A model generated the notes under the pieces. The model saw nothing but the letters and a program-made list of their open reading frames with translations, did no database searches and was not told the origin of the DNA. Positions 15,680 through 24,840 of a stretch of 45,043 nucleotides of DNA are shown one piece after another. The position numbers and the translations under genes are program-made. The DNA comes from Gammaproteobacteria bacterium. Its GTDB lineage: Bacteria > Pseudomonadota > Gammaproteobacteria > UBA6186 > Azoamicaceae. How positions within the stretch are numbered: the stretch's first letter is position 1; each line of letters starts with the position of its first letter. The stretch lies in contig JAUIIV010000009.1 in assembly GCA_030431675.1 (NCBI GenBank), positions 1-45,043 of the forward strand, read 5' to 3'.

Positions 15680-17944
15680 CTAAACCGCCTTTTCGTTCTC
15701 ACTAGTGCTTATATCAAGTTTTAGTTCATCACCATTTACTGTAACGGTAACTTTACCACCGCCTTGGGCAAGCTGCCCAAACAGCATCTCATTTGCTAAT
15801 GGTTTTTTAAGCATATCTTTCACTAAGCGATCCATGGGCCTCGCCCCCATTTTAACATCATATCCATGTTCTACTAACCAGCTACGTGCAGGGGTATCCA
15901 CATCCAAATGCACTTTCTTGTGATCTAGTTTACCTTGTAATTCAGTAAGCAGTTTCTCTACAATTAGATACACAGCCTCTTTGGCTAAAGGATTAAATTG
16001 TACGATAGCATCTAGACGATTTCTAAATTCTGGAGCAAAGCGGCGCTCTAGTGCTTTCATTCCGTCTGACATATGATTTTGCTCAGTAAAGCCCATACTG
16101 CTACGACTCATCTCTTCTGCGCCAGCATTGGTTGTCATAATTAAAATAACATGTCTGAAATCTGCTTTACGTCCATTATTGTCTGTTAAAGTACCATGAT
16201 CCATTACCTGCAATAACAAATTAAATACATCAGGATGCGCTTTTTCTAATTCATCCAACAGCAACACACAGTGTGGCGTTTTAACAATCGCATCTGTCAA
16301 CAAACCTGACTGATCAAATCCCACATAACCTGGAGGAGCACCAATTAAGCGAGATACAGTGTGTGCTTCCATATACTCAGACATATCAAAGCGAACAAAT
16401 TCTATACCTAATTGCTTAGCTAATTGCTTAGTAACTTCTGTTTTACCAACCCCAGTAGGACCCGCAAACAAGAAGCTCGCCACTGGCCGGTCAACATCAC
16501 TTAGTCCAGAGCGCCCCATTTTTACTGCGTCAGCAATCGTTTCTATTGCTTGATCTTGCCCAAAAATAACTAGCTTTAAGTCACGCTCTAGATTCTTAAG
16601 TAGATTTTTATCAGAAGCAGATACTGATTTACGTGGCACACGTGCAATTTTTGCGACCACTCGCTCAACATCGCTAATTCCTATAACTTTTTTACGTTTT
16701 TCTTCTGGATATAATCTTTGGAATGCACCAGACTCATCTAATACGTCGATAGCTTTATCTGGCATATATCTATCAGAAATGTATTTATCAGCCAGCTCTG
16801 CTGCAGCTTTAATAGCTGCATTTGAGTACTTAACTGAATGGTGTTTTTCTAGCTGTTCTTTGACGCCACGCAGAATAACAATTGTTTCTTCTACATTTGG
16901 TTCTTTTACGTCTATCTTTTGAAAGCGACGTGCTAAAGCTCGGTCTTTTTCAAAAATCCCTCTATATTCTTGGAAAGTAGTTGAGCCTATACATTTTAAG
17001 TCACCCGAAGCAAGCATTGGCTTTATAAGGTTAGATGCATCCATAACACCGCCTGATGCTGCACCTGCGCCTATGATTGTATGAATTTCATCAATAAATA
17101 ATATTGCTTTATCTTCTTGTTTGAGTTGATTTAAGAGTGCCTTAAGACGTTTTTCAAAATCACCACGATATTTTGTGCCGGCAAGTAAAGAGCCTAAGTC
17201 TAAAGCATAGATTGTGCTTTGTGCAATAGCCTCAGGTGTTTTACCATCAACAATTAGCTTAGCTAACCCCTCAGCAATGGCAGTTTTACCCACCCCTGCT
17301 TCACCAACAAACAAGGGATTATTTTTTCTACGTCTGCATAAAATTTGAATTGTTCTTTTGATTTCTTCATCACGACCAATTAAATCATCAATTTTCCCAA
17401 TTTTTGCTTGATTATTTAAATTAATGGCATAAGTTTCTAGAGGGCTTTTATTGCCTAACTCATGCGCCATTTCATCATCATGTGCAATTGGTAATTCTGT
17501 TTCATCTTCTATTTTCGATATACCATGAGAAATATAGTTAACAACATCTAAGCGTGTGATGTTTTCTTTCTTTAAAAAATATACTGACTGGCTATCTTGT
17601 TCACTAAAGATAGCAGCTAGCACATTAGCTCCAGTAACCTCTTCTTTGCCAGCAGATTGCACATGGAATACTGCTCTTTGCAAAACACGCTGAAAACCTA
17701 AAGTTGGCTGTGTTTCACGATGAGGCTCACTAATCGGAATCAAAGGAGTGGTTTCATCCACAAAACTTATTAATTCATTACGTAAATGATCTAAATCTGC
17801 ACCACATGCTTGTAGTACACTGGCAGCAGAAGAATTGTCTAATAAAGCTAACAGTAAATGCTCTACTGTCATAAACTCATGGCGCTTATCTCGCGCCTCT
17901 TTAAAAGCAAGATTCAAAGTTAATTCTAATTCTTTGCTCAACAT
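15680..17944 (-). CDS. clpA: ATP-dependent Clp protease ATP-binding subunit ClpA
   Basis: A 754-residue ClpA, about the E. coli length. It has Clp-N repeats (1-140), AAA-1 with Walker A GEAGVGKT (214-221) and Walker B ILFIDE (281-286), and AAA-2 with Walker A GPTGVGKT (495-502) and Walker B VLLLDE (560-565). The ClpP-docking tripeptide is MGF at 617-619, the same position as IGL in E. coli ClpA. ClpA unfolds substrates and feeds them to ClpP (clpP is not in this window). It lies 34 bases after clpS on the same strand, and the two are presumably co-transcribed. Confidence 0.97.
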   Translation of the reverse strand: MLSKELELTLNLAFKEARDKRHEFMTVEHLLLALLDNSSAASVLQACGADLDHLRNELISFVDETTPLIPISEPHRETQPTLGFQRVLQRAVFHVQSAGKEEVTGANVLAAIFSEQDSQSVYFLKKENITRLDVVNYISHGISKIEDETELPIAHDDEMAHELGNKSPLETYAINLNNQAKIGKIDDLIGRDEEIKRTIQILCRRRKNNPLFVGEAGVGKTAIAEGLAKLIVDGKTPEAIAQSTIYALDLGSLLAGTKYRGDFEKRLKALLNQLKQEDKAILFIDEIHTIIGAGAASGGVMDASNLIKPMLASGDLKCIGSTTFQEYRGIFEKDRALARRFQKIDVKEPNVEETIVILRGVKEQLEKHHSVKYSNAAIKAAAELADKYISDRYMPDKAIDVLDESGAFQRLYPEEKRKKVIGISDVERVVAKIARVPRKSVSASDKNLLKNLERDLKLVIFGQDQAIETIADAVKMGRSGLSDVDRPVASFLFAGPTGVGKTEVTKQLAKQLGIEFVRFDMSEYMEAHTVSRLIGAPPGYVGFDQSGLLTDAIVKTPHCVLLLDELEKAHPDVFNLLLQVMDHGTLTDNNGRKADFRHVILIMTTNAGAEEMSRSSMGFTEQNHMSDGMKALERRFAPEFRNRLDAIVQFNPLAKEAVYLIVEKLLTELQGKLDHKKVHLDVDTPARSWLVEHGYDVKMGARPMDRLVKDMLKKPLANEMLFGQLAQGGGKVTVTVNGDELKLDISTSENEKAV

Positions 17945-17978
17945 AGTCGCTCTCCCAGCTTTTATTTACTCTACCTTA

Positions 17979-18299
17979 TTAGACTTTTTCCATCTGGCAG
18001 AGTAATGGTTGTCCATTAGCTCTTGCGTATCCGTTGACCAAGTTCACCTTGGTCTCAGCAACATCTCGGGTAAAAACCCCACAGTCCCCCCTGCCTCGCT
18101 TATGAACCTGAAGCATAATCATCGTTGCCTCAGGCTCACTAAGCTCAAAAAACTGCATAATAACGTCAACAACAAAATCCATAGGGGTATAATCATCATT
18201 TATCAGAAAAACCTTATACATTGGTGGCTCTTTAACTGCTGGCTCAACCACCGGTTCTGCTGTCTCTCTTGCTGGAGCTGAGCGTTTTTCCGTACCCAT
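17979..18299 (-). CDS. clpS: ATP-dependent Clp protease adaptor ClpS
   Basis: A 106-residue ClpS with the N-degron pocket residues at E. coli-like positions: Asn34, Asp35, Asp36 in [15 protein letters not shown] and His66 in LQVHKRGRG. It binds proteins with N-terminal Leu, Phe, Trp or Tyr and delivers them to ClpA. The flexible N-terminal tail (1-25), needed for ClpA engagement, is present. It is the first gene of clpS-clpA and is divergent from cspD. No clear ribosome site precedes the ATG. Confidence 0.95.
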   Translation of the reverse strand: MGTEKRSAPARETAEPVVEPAVKEPPMYKVFLINDDYTPMDFVVDVIMQFFELSEPEATMIMLQVHKRGRGDCGVFTRDVAETKVNLVNGYARANGQPLLCQMEKV

Positions 18300-18631
18300 A
18301 TAAAAATTTTAGCTAATAAATAACTAAATTTCTGGCTTAGATCAAAAAAACTGTAGACACACCATGAATAAAGCGAAGAAATCTCACAAAATTAAAGCTA
18401 ATTGGGGGTATGCCACCCACCCGTAATTCTTCAAGAACTAACTCGGTGCGCCCGAGATTGTCTAACAAGAATAATCATCCCAAGTGACCTACGCTGATAA
18501 AAGGCTAGAAAACACTATTTCAACTGTTGGTATAAATTTGAACTAAACACACAGATGCTTGACTATTCACGCATTTTATATCAAATTGAACATGTGAGAG
18601 GATTTCTGAGTTTTTAAGGAAGGGAAGCAAG
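18300..18631. other. Divergent clpS-cspD intergenic region with a GC-rich palindromic island
   Basis: 331 bases with no proper gene. The part nearest cspD is its 5' leader, as long leaders are usual for cold-shock genes; AAGGAAGGGAAGCAAG just before the ATG is a strong ribosome site. The striking part is 18404-18456, much richer in GC than its surroundings and carrying three small inverted repeats in a row: GGGT/ACCC (18406-18409, 18415-18418), TTCTT/AAGAA (18427-18437) and CTCGG/CCGAG (18442-18456). It might be a small RNA, an RNA switch or a dispersed repeat. Confidence 0.45.
18404..18456. repeat. GC-rich cluster of three short palindromes
   Basis: Three neighbouring stem-loop sequences in about 50 bases, within an AT-rich region. 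The minus strand also stays open without a start codon for about 45 codons across it. No known RNA family was recognised. Possible readings are a dispersed palindromic element, a small RNA or a cold-shock leader element. Confidence 0.35.
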
Positions 18632-18859
18632 ATGGCTACAGGGACAGTTAAGTGGTTCAATAACCAAAAGGGATATGGTTTTATTTGTGCGAGTGATACC
18701 CAGGAAGAAGTTTTTGCTCATTTTTCTTCAATAGTCATGGAAGGCTATAAAACCCTAAAAGCTGGCCAGGAAGTCCAATTTGAAATCAATCAAGGGCCTA
18801 AAGGCTTACATGCATTAAATATCCAAGCAGCAGGCGCAACAGAAGAAGCACCTGAGTAA
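18632..18859 (+). CDS. cspD: Cold-shock domain protein (CspD-like)
   Basis: A 75-residue single cold-shock domain with the RNP1 motif KGYGFI (residues 13-18) and RNP2 region VFAHFS. It begins GTVKWFNNQKGYGFI. It binds single-stranded nucleic acid. The symbol follows gene order: divergent from clpS exactly as cspD is in E. coli and Pseudomonas; the acidic C-terminus (ATEEAPE) also fits the CspD subgroup. E. coli CspD is a stationary-phase replication inhibitor, but that role is not proven here. Strong ribosome site upstream. Confidence 0.9.
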   Translation: MATGTVKWFNNQKGYGFICASDTQEEVFAHFSSIVMEGYKTLKAGQEVQFEINQGPKGLHALNIQAAGATEEAPE

Positions 18860-18872
18860 TTTAGGTATTATT

Positions 18873-20132
18873 TTACTGCATGTTAGCTATTAATGCGTCT
18901 CCAAACCCGCTACAGGATAACTCACTAGCGTCTTCAATCATGCGCGCCAAATCATAAGTCACTTGTTTATTCGCAATCGTGGTATTCATACTTTGTATAA
19001 TTAAATCTGCTGCCTCTTGCCAACCCATATACCGCAACATCATTTCTGCAGACAAAATCAACGAACTTGGATTTACATTGTTTTTTCCAGCATACTTTGG
19101 TGCTGTCCCATGTGTTGCTTCAAACAATGCAACCGTACTTCCTAGATTAGCGCCCGGAGCCATACCTATACCTCCAACCTGTGCAGCCAATGCATCAGAT
19201 ATATAATCGCCATTTAAGTTTAGTGTAGCAATCACAGAGTAGTCTTTAGGACGCAAAATTATATGTTGTAAAAATGCATCAGCAATTTCATCTTTAATGA
19301 CTATATTTTTACCAGTATTTGGGTTTTTGAATTGCATCCAAGGGCCGTCGTCTAACAACTCCGCACCATACTTTTCTTGTGCAAGCTTATACCCCCAATC
19401 CTTAAATGCACCTTCCGTAAATTTCATAATATTACCTTTATGCACCAAAGTAATTGAGTCTCTATTGTCTGCTATGGCATGTTTAATTGCACTATCAATT
19501 AAGCGTTCAGACCCTTGCTTAGATACAGGCTTCACACCTATGCCGCAATGCTCTGGAAAACGTATCTTCTTGACTCCCATGTCTTGCTGCAAAAAGTCTA
19601 AAACTTTTTTAACTTCAGGACTGTCAGCAGGCCATTCTATGCCCGCATAAATGTCTTCAGAGTTCTCTCTAAAGATAACCATATCTGTATACTCTGGATG
19701 TTTCACGGGACTAGGACAACCATCAAAATATCTAACTGGACGCATACACACAAATAAGTCAAGTTCTTGACGCAACTGTACGTTCATAGATCGAATACCA
19801 CCACCAACAGGCGTAGTTAATGGCCCCTTTATAGCAACTTTGTAATCACGAATAGCCTCTATTGTCTCTGCAGGCAAATATTGATTTGCACCGTATTCTT
19901 CAACACTATCACCACCGGCATATATGCGCATCCAATTAATCTCGCGCTTATTGCCATAAGCCTTAGAAACCGCGGCATCTACTACCTTAAGCATTACTGG
20001 AGTGATATCAATCCCAATGCCATCACCCATGATATACGCTATAATGGGATTGTCTGGCACAGCTAAAGACCCATTTGGGTCTACTTGAATCTTTGCGCCC
20101 TTAGGCGGTATATTAATTTTCTGGTATGCCAT
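18873..20132 (-). CDS. icd: NADP-dependent isocitrate dehydrogenase
   Basis: A 419-residue Icd of the E. coli type. It has the substrate-binding Ser115, Asn117 and Arg121 in [14 protein letters not shown] and Arg131, corresponding to Ser113, Asn115, Arg119 and Arg129 of the E. coli enzyme. The coenzyme motif [12 protein letters not shown], with Lys-Tyr, indicates NADP rather than NAD. It converts isocitrate to 2-oxoglutarate and CO2 in the TCA cycle. Ser115 is the residue that AceK phosphorylates in enterics; aceK is not in the window. Convergent with cspD, 13 bases apart, and divergent from slt with a 25-base gap. Confidence 0.97.
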   Translation of the reverse strand: MAYQKINIPPKGAKIQVDPNGSLAVPDNPIIAYIMGDGIGIDITPVMLKVVDAAVSKAYGNKREINWMRIYAGGDSVEEYGANQYLPAETIEAIRDYKVAIKGPLTTPVGGGIRSMNVQLRQELDLFVCMRPVRYFDGCPSPVKHPEYTDMVIFRENSEDIYAGIEWPADSPEVKKVLDFLQQDMGVKKIRFPEHCGIGVKPVSKQGSERLIDSAIKHAIADNRDSITLVHKGNIMKFTEGAFKDWGYKLAQEKYGAELLDDGPWMQFKNPNTGKNIVIKDEIADAFLQHIILRPKDYSVIATLNLNGDYISDALAAQVGGIGMAPGANLGSTVALFEATHGTAPKYAGKNNVNPSSLILSAEMMLRYMGWQEAADLIIQSMNTTIANKQVTYDLARMIEDASELSCSGFGDALIANMQ

Positions 20133-20157
20133 GACAATAATATCCTAATCTATTTAA

Positions 20158-22104
20158 ATGAAACATATAAAAACACTAATTATAACAACTCTTACTTTTG
20201 CAATCTGCTGCTTTAATGCTCACGCACAGACTGTCAAAGATTTTACCCTACAACGCAAATTGTTTCTAGAAGTAGAAGCTGATTTAAAGAAAGGAAAAAT
20301 CAATTCTTACCGTAAGCATAAGCAAGCCTTGCAGAATTACCCGCTATACCCCTACTTAAGGTATCAATTACTACGTCTAAATATTGACGGATTAAAACAT
20401 TCTGAGCTAAGCGCCTTTATAACGACATACCACGATTCACCGTTGGCTGATAAATTGCGAAATGAGTGGTTGTCTGCAAAGGCTAAAAAAGGTCTATGGA
20501 AAGATTTCTTACTAGCATACGACGTGACAGGCACTAATGACTTGGCATCGCAATGTAATTATCTATATGCGCGTATTGCAACTAATGATGCCGCTGGTGC
20601 ATTCAAATTTGTACCTGAGATCTGGCTAAATAGCAAAAGCCTACCTAAAGAATGCGATCCAGTGTTTAGCAAATGGAAGTCTTCAGGCAAGCTAAGCAAG
20701 AATCTTCTCTGGCAAAGAATAAAGCTAACTATAGAAAAAGGTGATCATAAACTTACAAAATATTTGGCACAAGATTTAAGTGTAAGTGAACAGAAGCTAG
20801 TAGATTTATGGTTAAGCACACACAATGATCCACATCTAATAGATAAGACTCATCATTTTACAGCCAAGCATGCTGCAGTAAGCGAAATACTAACGCATGG
20901 GATGCGTAAAATTGCCAAAAAAAATCCAGAAGAAGCAGTAAAGATGTGGAAAAAACTGGAGAAGAGACACAAGTTTAAAGAACACCACTGGGGTGAAGTT
21001 GTAAAGGAAATAGGACTATCACTCTCTAGAAGGCTACATGTAAATGCTGACAAATGGCTCAATTCAGTGCCATCCAAGATGCAAAGTACAGATGTAAATG
21101 ACGCGAAACTGAAAGTTGCAATACATCATAATGCCTGGGAGTCTATTATAAAAACTTACAATACTGTCAGTATAGAAGAGCAGCAAAGCGACAAATGGCG
21201 TTATTGGTACGCGCGTGCACTGGAAATGTTGGGTGAGAAAGATCAAAGTCAGAAAATCCTATATGAATTAGCCCAAACCAGAACGTACTATGGATTCTTA
21301 GCTAGCTCAAGAATTTTGCAACCATATGCATTTCATAATAAAAAATCTAAAGTATCAAATGAACTTTTAAAAACAACTATGCAAATTGCCCCTATTGCAC
21401 GTGCACACGAGCTATTATTATTGGGTAGAGCAAATACCGGAAAAACTGAGTGGGCTAGAGCATTAAAGGTACTAAATGAAGATCAGCGTGTTGCAGCTGC
21501 TCATTTGGCTAACAAATGGAATATGCCAAATTGGTCCATTGTTGCACTTGCCAAGGCACAAAACAAAAATGATCTTGAATTACGTTTTCCAAAAACATAT
21601 GCCGATCATATTCACCGTGCAGCAGAAAAGAATAAGCTTGACCCTGAATTATTGTTTGCAATTACTAGACAAGAAAGTGCGTTTATATCCACAGCTAAGT
21701 CTCCTGCTGGTGCTTTGGGTTTAATGCAAATTATGCCCAAAACAGGCAAGATGGTAGCGACCAATAGTAAAGAATCACTGCGTAGCCACAATGAATTATT
21801 GCAGCCTGATAAAAATATACGTTTAGGTAGCAAGTATGTTCGTATGATGTTAGATAAGCACCAACAAAATCCGGCACTTGCAGCTGCATCATACAATGCA
21901 GGTCCACATAGGGTAACAAATTGGTTACCTGAATATGATACTCCTACAGACTGCTGGATTGAGACTATTCCTTTCAAAGAAACCCGTGAATACGTACAGA
22001 ATGTACTAACATATACTGTGATTTATCAGCAGCTATTAGGCAAGAAACCAAGATTAAGTAAATACATGCCAATTATTACAGGCAAGCCTAGAGGGAGTAA
22101 ATAG
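20158..22104 (+). CDS. slt: Soluble lytic murein transglycosylase (Slt70 type)
   Basis: A 648-residue periplasmic protein with signal peptide MKHIKTLIITTLTFAICCFN-AHA. The long helical superhelix (U/L domain, residues ~25-480) is typical of Slt70. The catalytic C-terminal lysozyme-like domain has Glu506 in RQESAF, GLMQIMPKTG and YNAGPHRVTNW. It cleaves the MurNAc-GlcNAc bond of peptidoglycan to give 1,6-anhydro products in wall turnover and recycling. Length matches the E. coli enzyme (about 645). The next gene starts four bases later, so both are probably on one transcript. Confidence 0.93.
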   Translation: MKHIKTLIITTLTFAICCFNAHAQTVKDFTLQRKLFLEVEADLKKGKINSYRKHKQALQNYPLYPYLRYQLLRLNIDGLKHSELSAFITTYHDSPLADKLRNEWLSAKAKKGLWKDFLLAYDVTGTNDLASQCNYLYARIATNDAAGAFKFVPEIWLNSKSLPKECDPVFSKWKSSGKLSKNLLWQRIKLTIEKGDHKLTKYLAQDLSVSEQKLVDLWLSTHNDPHLIDKTHHFTAKHAAVSEILTHGMRKIAKKNPEEAVKMWKKLEKRHKFKEHHWGEVVKEIGLSLSRRLHVNADKWLNSVPSKMQSTDVNDAKLKVAIHHNAWESIIKTYNTVSIEEQQSDKWRYWYARALEMLGEKDQSQKILYELAQTRTYYGFLASSRILQPYAFHNKKSKVSNELLKTTMQIAPIARAHELLLLGRANTGKTEWARALKVLNEDQRVAAAHLANKWNMPNWSIVALAKAQNKNDLELRFPKTYADHIHRAAEKNKLDPELLFAITRQESAFISTAKSPAGALGLMQIMPKTGKMVATNSKESLRSHNELLQPDKNIRLGSKYVRMMLDKHQQNPALAAASYNAGPHRVTNWLPEYDTPTDCWIETIPFKETREYVQNVLTYTVIYQQLLGKKPRLSKYMPIITGKPRGSK

Positions 22105-22108
22105 TAAA

Positions 22109-22975
22109 ATGAACAAAACTCCAACTTTGCTACTACTAGGTGTAAGCCCTGAACTACTAGATGAAAGCCTTTACAATACTGTAACTTCAAAAAGTGGTGT
22201 AGATGGTTTTAAAATGTTGCTTAAAGAGCCAGCTAGTTACGAAGCTGTGGTGATTGGTCCCCATCTAAAAGATGTACAACCCTTATATCTAGTACATAAA
22301 ATAAATTGCTGCAGCTCATTACGTATTCTTCCCATAATTATTGAAGCAAATCAAGGTAGCAGTGAAGAAATCACTGCTTGCATTCAATCTGGAGCACATT
22401 ATTATTTAGACAAAGATTCTGAATTGGTAGATCAGATTTTAATATCTGCAGTTAGAGATCATATACGCTATCAGGAGACTGCAGCAAAGATCCCCCCCTT
22501 ACCTACTGGTAGTAGTTTAGTGGAAGCTACTTTTAAAATTCAAACCTTAAGTGAAGCACAATCAGCTGCGGCAATTATGGCGCAAACTTGCCCTAATCCA
22601 CGTTTGGCAGCAGTTGCTTTAGCAGAATTACTTATCAATGGCATAGAGCATGGTAATCTTGGAATAAGTTTTGAAGATAAAACTAGATTATACAAAAATA
22701 AGAAGTGGTTAGAAGAAATAGAGCGCAGACTACTTCTACCGACTAACCGTGAAAAATACGTAACAGCACATTTTGAGAAGAAGGAAGATACTATTGTGAT
22801 TAAGATTCGCGATCAAGGTAAAGGATTTGAATGGGATAAGTATGAAAAACTTGGAGTAAATCGCGTGTACAATACTCACGGACGCGGGATAGTATTAGCT
22901 AGGAATCTCGCTTTTCAAAACATGACTTATCATGGAAATGGTAACGAGGTTGAGTGCATCATTCAGTTAATCTGA
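22109..22975 (+). CDS. Degenerate receiver fused to a histidine-kinase-like ATPase domain
   Basis: A 288-residue cytoplasmic protein. Residues 1-120 have a response-regulator-like fold pattern, but the phospho-acceptor Asp is replaced: the strand that normally ends in Asp reads YEAVVIG (Gly50). The C-terminal half is an HATPase_c domain like those of anti-sigma/RsbW-type kinases: N-box LAELLINGIEHGN (Glu173, Asn177, His181), G1 box DQGKGF (235-240) and G2 box HGRGI (257-261). So it has an ATP site but probably no aspartyl phosphorylation. It lies 4 bases after slt and before a BLUF sensor; it may act in a partner-switching or light-response pathway, but this is inferred from position only. 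Confidence 0.75.
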   Translation: MNKTPTLLLLGVSPELLDESLYNTVTSKSGVDGFKMLLKEPASYEAVVIGPHLKDVQPLYLVHKINCCSSLRILPIIIEANQGSSEEITACIQSGAHYYLDKDSELVDQILISAVRDHIRYQETAAKIPPLPTGSSLVEATFKIQTLSEAQSAAAIMAQTCPNPRLAAVALAELLINGIEHGNLGISFEDKTRLYKNKKWLEEIERRLLLPTNREKYVTAHFEKKEDTIVIKIRDQGKGFEWDKYEKLGVNRVYNTHGRGIVLARNLAFQNMTYHGNGNEVECIIQLI

Positions 22976-23022
22976 TCATAAACGCAACAATTTAGTTTTA
23001 AACCAAACAAAAATCTTAATCG

Positions 23023-23028
23023 TATAAT
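23023..23028 (+). promoter_or_regulatory. Putative -10 element of the BLUF gene
   Basis: A perfect TATAAT in the gap after the receiver-ATPase gene. The -35 region is poor. Transcription would begin near 23035, giving a 32-base leader to the preferred start at 23067 and only a 14-base leader to the earlier ATG. Confidence 0.45.
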
Positions 23029-23066
23029 GTGCTAAAATAGTAAAAAAAATGGATTTAAAGGCCGAT

Positions 23067-23504
23067 ATGGACTTATTGGAACTTTTGTATGTCAGTACAG
23101 CTCAGCATATCATGCTTGATCAGGAGCTGAAATTAATTCTCGAGCAATCAAGAGCATATAATTCTCAGAACAATGTTACTGGAATGCTAATATACTCTAA
23201 CGGTGCTTTTATGCAGTTGTTAGAAGGTAAGCCAGAGGAAGTTATCAATCTCTACAATAAGATCTCCAGAGATCCAAGACATGAAAAAATATCCAAGATA
23301 TACGAACGAGAAACAGATTCACGCAGACTTGGTGAGTGGTCGATGGGATATCTCTCCCAAGAAGATCTATCAAAAATGAAAATGCCACCGGGATACAAAG
23401 ATTTATCAGATCCTAACTTTAATCTACATCAATATTTCAATGCAAATGAGAACGAATATTTTTGCGATTATATAATCAAAAACTCGAAGCAAATGTTACA
23501 ATGA
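23067..23504 (+). CDS. BLUF-domain blue-light sensor protein
   Basis: A small, stand-alone BLUF protein. I chose the ATG at 23067 over the one at 23049 because AAAGG precedes it and because it puts all key residues at the numbering of cyanobacterial PixD: Tyr8, Asn32, Gln50, Trp91 and Met93. The motifs are LLYVS, SRAYNSQNNVTGMLIYSNG, FMQLLEG and LGEWSMGY. BLUF domains bind FAD, and light rearranges the Tyr-Gln hydrogen bonds. The 145-residue product has only a short C-terminal extension and no output domain, so it must act on a partner protein. The receiver-ATPase gene just upstream is the obvious candidate. Confidence 0.93.
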   Translation: MDLLELLYVSTAQHIMLDQELKLILEQSRAYNSQNNVTGMLIYSNGAFMQLLEGKPEEVINLYNKISRDPRHEKISKIYERETDSRRLGEWSMGYLSQEDLSKMKMPPGYKDLSDPNFNLHQYFNANENEYFCDYIIKNSKQMLQ

Positions 23505-23534
23505 TCGTATTATTTAGATATTAAGGTTTAATAT

Positions 23535-23909
23535 ATGCCCCTAAAATACCAAAATATATTCCTAATAATCCCGCTAGTCCTAACAACAGATTTAGTCATT
23601 GCAAATTCATTAGAAGATGCTGCAGATAGGCTTATTAATGCTACAGAAAAAGCTACTGATGCTTCAAAAGCAGTAACTGAAGATACGGTGCAGCTTGTGG
23701 CAGATTCTACCATAACTACAGATGTTAAGAGTCGACTGGTGATGGATGAGAATATCCCTTTTAGCGTCACTGTCAGTACGTTGAATGGAGTTGTATATCT
23801 TAAAGGTAAAGTTTCTACACAAGCTGATAAAGAGCGTGCCGTTAAGATTGCTAGTGAAGTGAATGGTGTACAGCGTGTAGATAGCTCAGGCTTAACAGTA
23901 TTTAATTAA
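23535..23909 (+). CDS. BON-domain protein, exported
   Basis: A 124-residue OsmY-like protein with an N-terminal signal (YQNIFLIIPLVLTTDLVIA) and one BON domain over residues ~58-124 (ITTDVKSRLVMDENIPFSVT, LNGVVYLKGKVSTQADKERA, VNGVQRVDSSGLTV). BON domains are thought to bind phospholipids and occur in periplasmic stress proteins. AAGG lies before the ATG. Stop codon shared with the convergent gene at 23906. Regulation by osmotic stress is typical for OsmY but cannot be read here. Confidence 0.8.
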   Translation: MPLKYQNIFLIIPLVLTTDLVIANSLEDAADRLINATEKATDASKAVTEDTVQLVADSTITTDVKSRLVMDENIPFSVTVSTLNGVVYLKGKVSTQADKERAVKIASEVNGVQRVDSSGLTVFN

Positions 23910-24808
23910 CTCTTAAGTTTGGTTGTTACTTCCGTAGTATTAGAGTAATCATTTACTTCACAATGCATTAATGGCTGTTCACTCGCAAATAGCCAATCTG
24001 CTTGCACTTGTTTCTTGTATATACCACCGCTTTCTACACCCATATTACTTGTAATATAGTTGTGAGGATCTTTGGCAATACCAGCCATAAATGAGTAACT
24101 GCTACTATTAAGTGATATTAAGATTGGCGCATAATACATAGTCGCAAAATCTTGTAAAACCTTACCACACTTACGTGTAACCTTAATGCCATGTTCAGAA
24201 AATACTTGAGTATAAAAATCTGCAAAAGCACCACAATTATTAATTAACTTACTTTGATGCTTATTACAAGACAACAGAATAACTTCATCGTATCCCCTCT
24301 CTATAATCTTTTCTGCCATCCAGTCAACAGTTGAAGCTTTAGTCAAGTGATAACAAGGATGTCTTATAAAAGGGGCATCAGCACAACGAAAATGAACTAC
24401 TGGTACATTTACTTGTTGTATAGGCAAATTTTGTTTATAAAAAGCTTTGATAATCGGACGCATCGTCTGCCAATACTCAAGAAAATATGGAACCTCAGCT
24501 CCCTTCTTATCAAAGGGAGTCCATACGGCAGTTGGCTCATCAAATTTATACTTTGCAGGTAAGTTGTGATCTTCCCAGTCTAAAGCGGCGTAGAACTTTT
24601 GCAGCTCTGGATCTTTGACTTCACTAATAAACTTAATCCAAGAGTTCTTAATGTGACGCTTACATAATCCCTGTTTACAATAGAAATATGTTGCTAAAAT
24701 ATTGCCATGCGGGCTAACCAAACGTGTCTTTGTCATCTGCCAAACAATTGTGGTGATAGTCAAGATGGCTAGAGTATATATTATAAGACGTTGATATATT
24801 ACACGCAT
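23906..24808 (-). CDS. Fucosyltransferase-like membrane protein
   Basis: A 300-residue protein with one N-terminal membrane segment (IIYTLAILTITTIVW) and a larger soluble domain. The segment PVVHFRCADAPFIRHPCY resembles the H-x-R-x-x-D donor-binding motif of fucosyltransferases (GT11/O-FucT group), and LISLNSSSYSFMAGIAKD resembles the SS.S...G motif near the C-terminus of those enzymes. The Cys residues near both motifs suggest disulfides and an extracytoplasmic domain. It would add a sugar to a surface glycan. The gap to the glutamate dehydrogenase gene upstream on the same strand is 32 bases. The family call is from motif resemblance only. Confidence 0.5.
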   Translation of the reverse strand: MRVIYQRLIIYTLAILTITTIVWQMTKTRLVSPHGNILATYFYCKQGLCKRHIKNSWIKFISEVKDPELQKFYAALDWEDHNLPAKYKFDEPTAVWTPFDKKGAEVPYFLEYWQTMRPIIKAFYKQNLPIQQVNVPVVHFRCADAPFIRHPCYHLTKASTVDWMAEKIIERGYDEVILLSCNKHQSKLINNCGAFADFYTQVFSEHGIKVTRKCGKVLQDFATMYYAPILISLNSSSYSFMAGIAKDPHNYITSNMGVESGGIYKKQVQADWLFASEQPLMHCEVNDYSNTTEVTTKLKS

Positions 24809-24840
24809 GTAAATAATATATCACTAAGGAATAATCTACG

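Noticed and set aside
18300..18631. A minus-strand open frame across the GC-rich island
   Set aside because: It has no start codon with a ribosome site and is too short and unlike any protein to call as a gene; it is kept only as part of the repeat finding.
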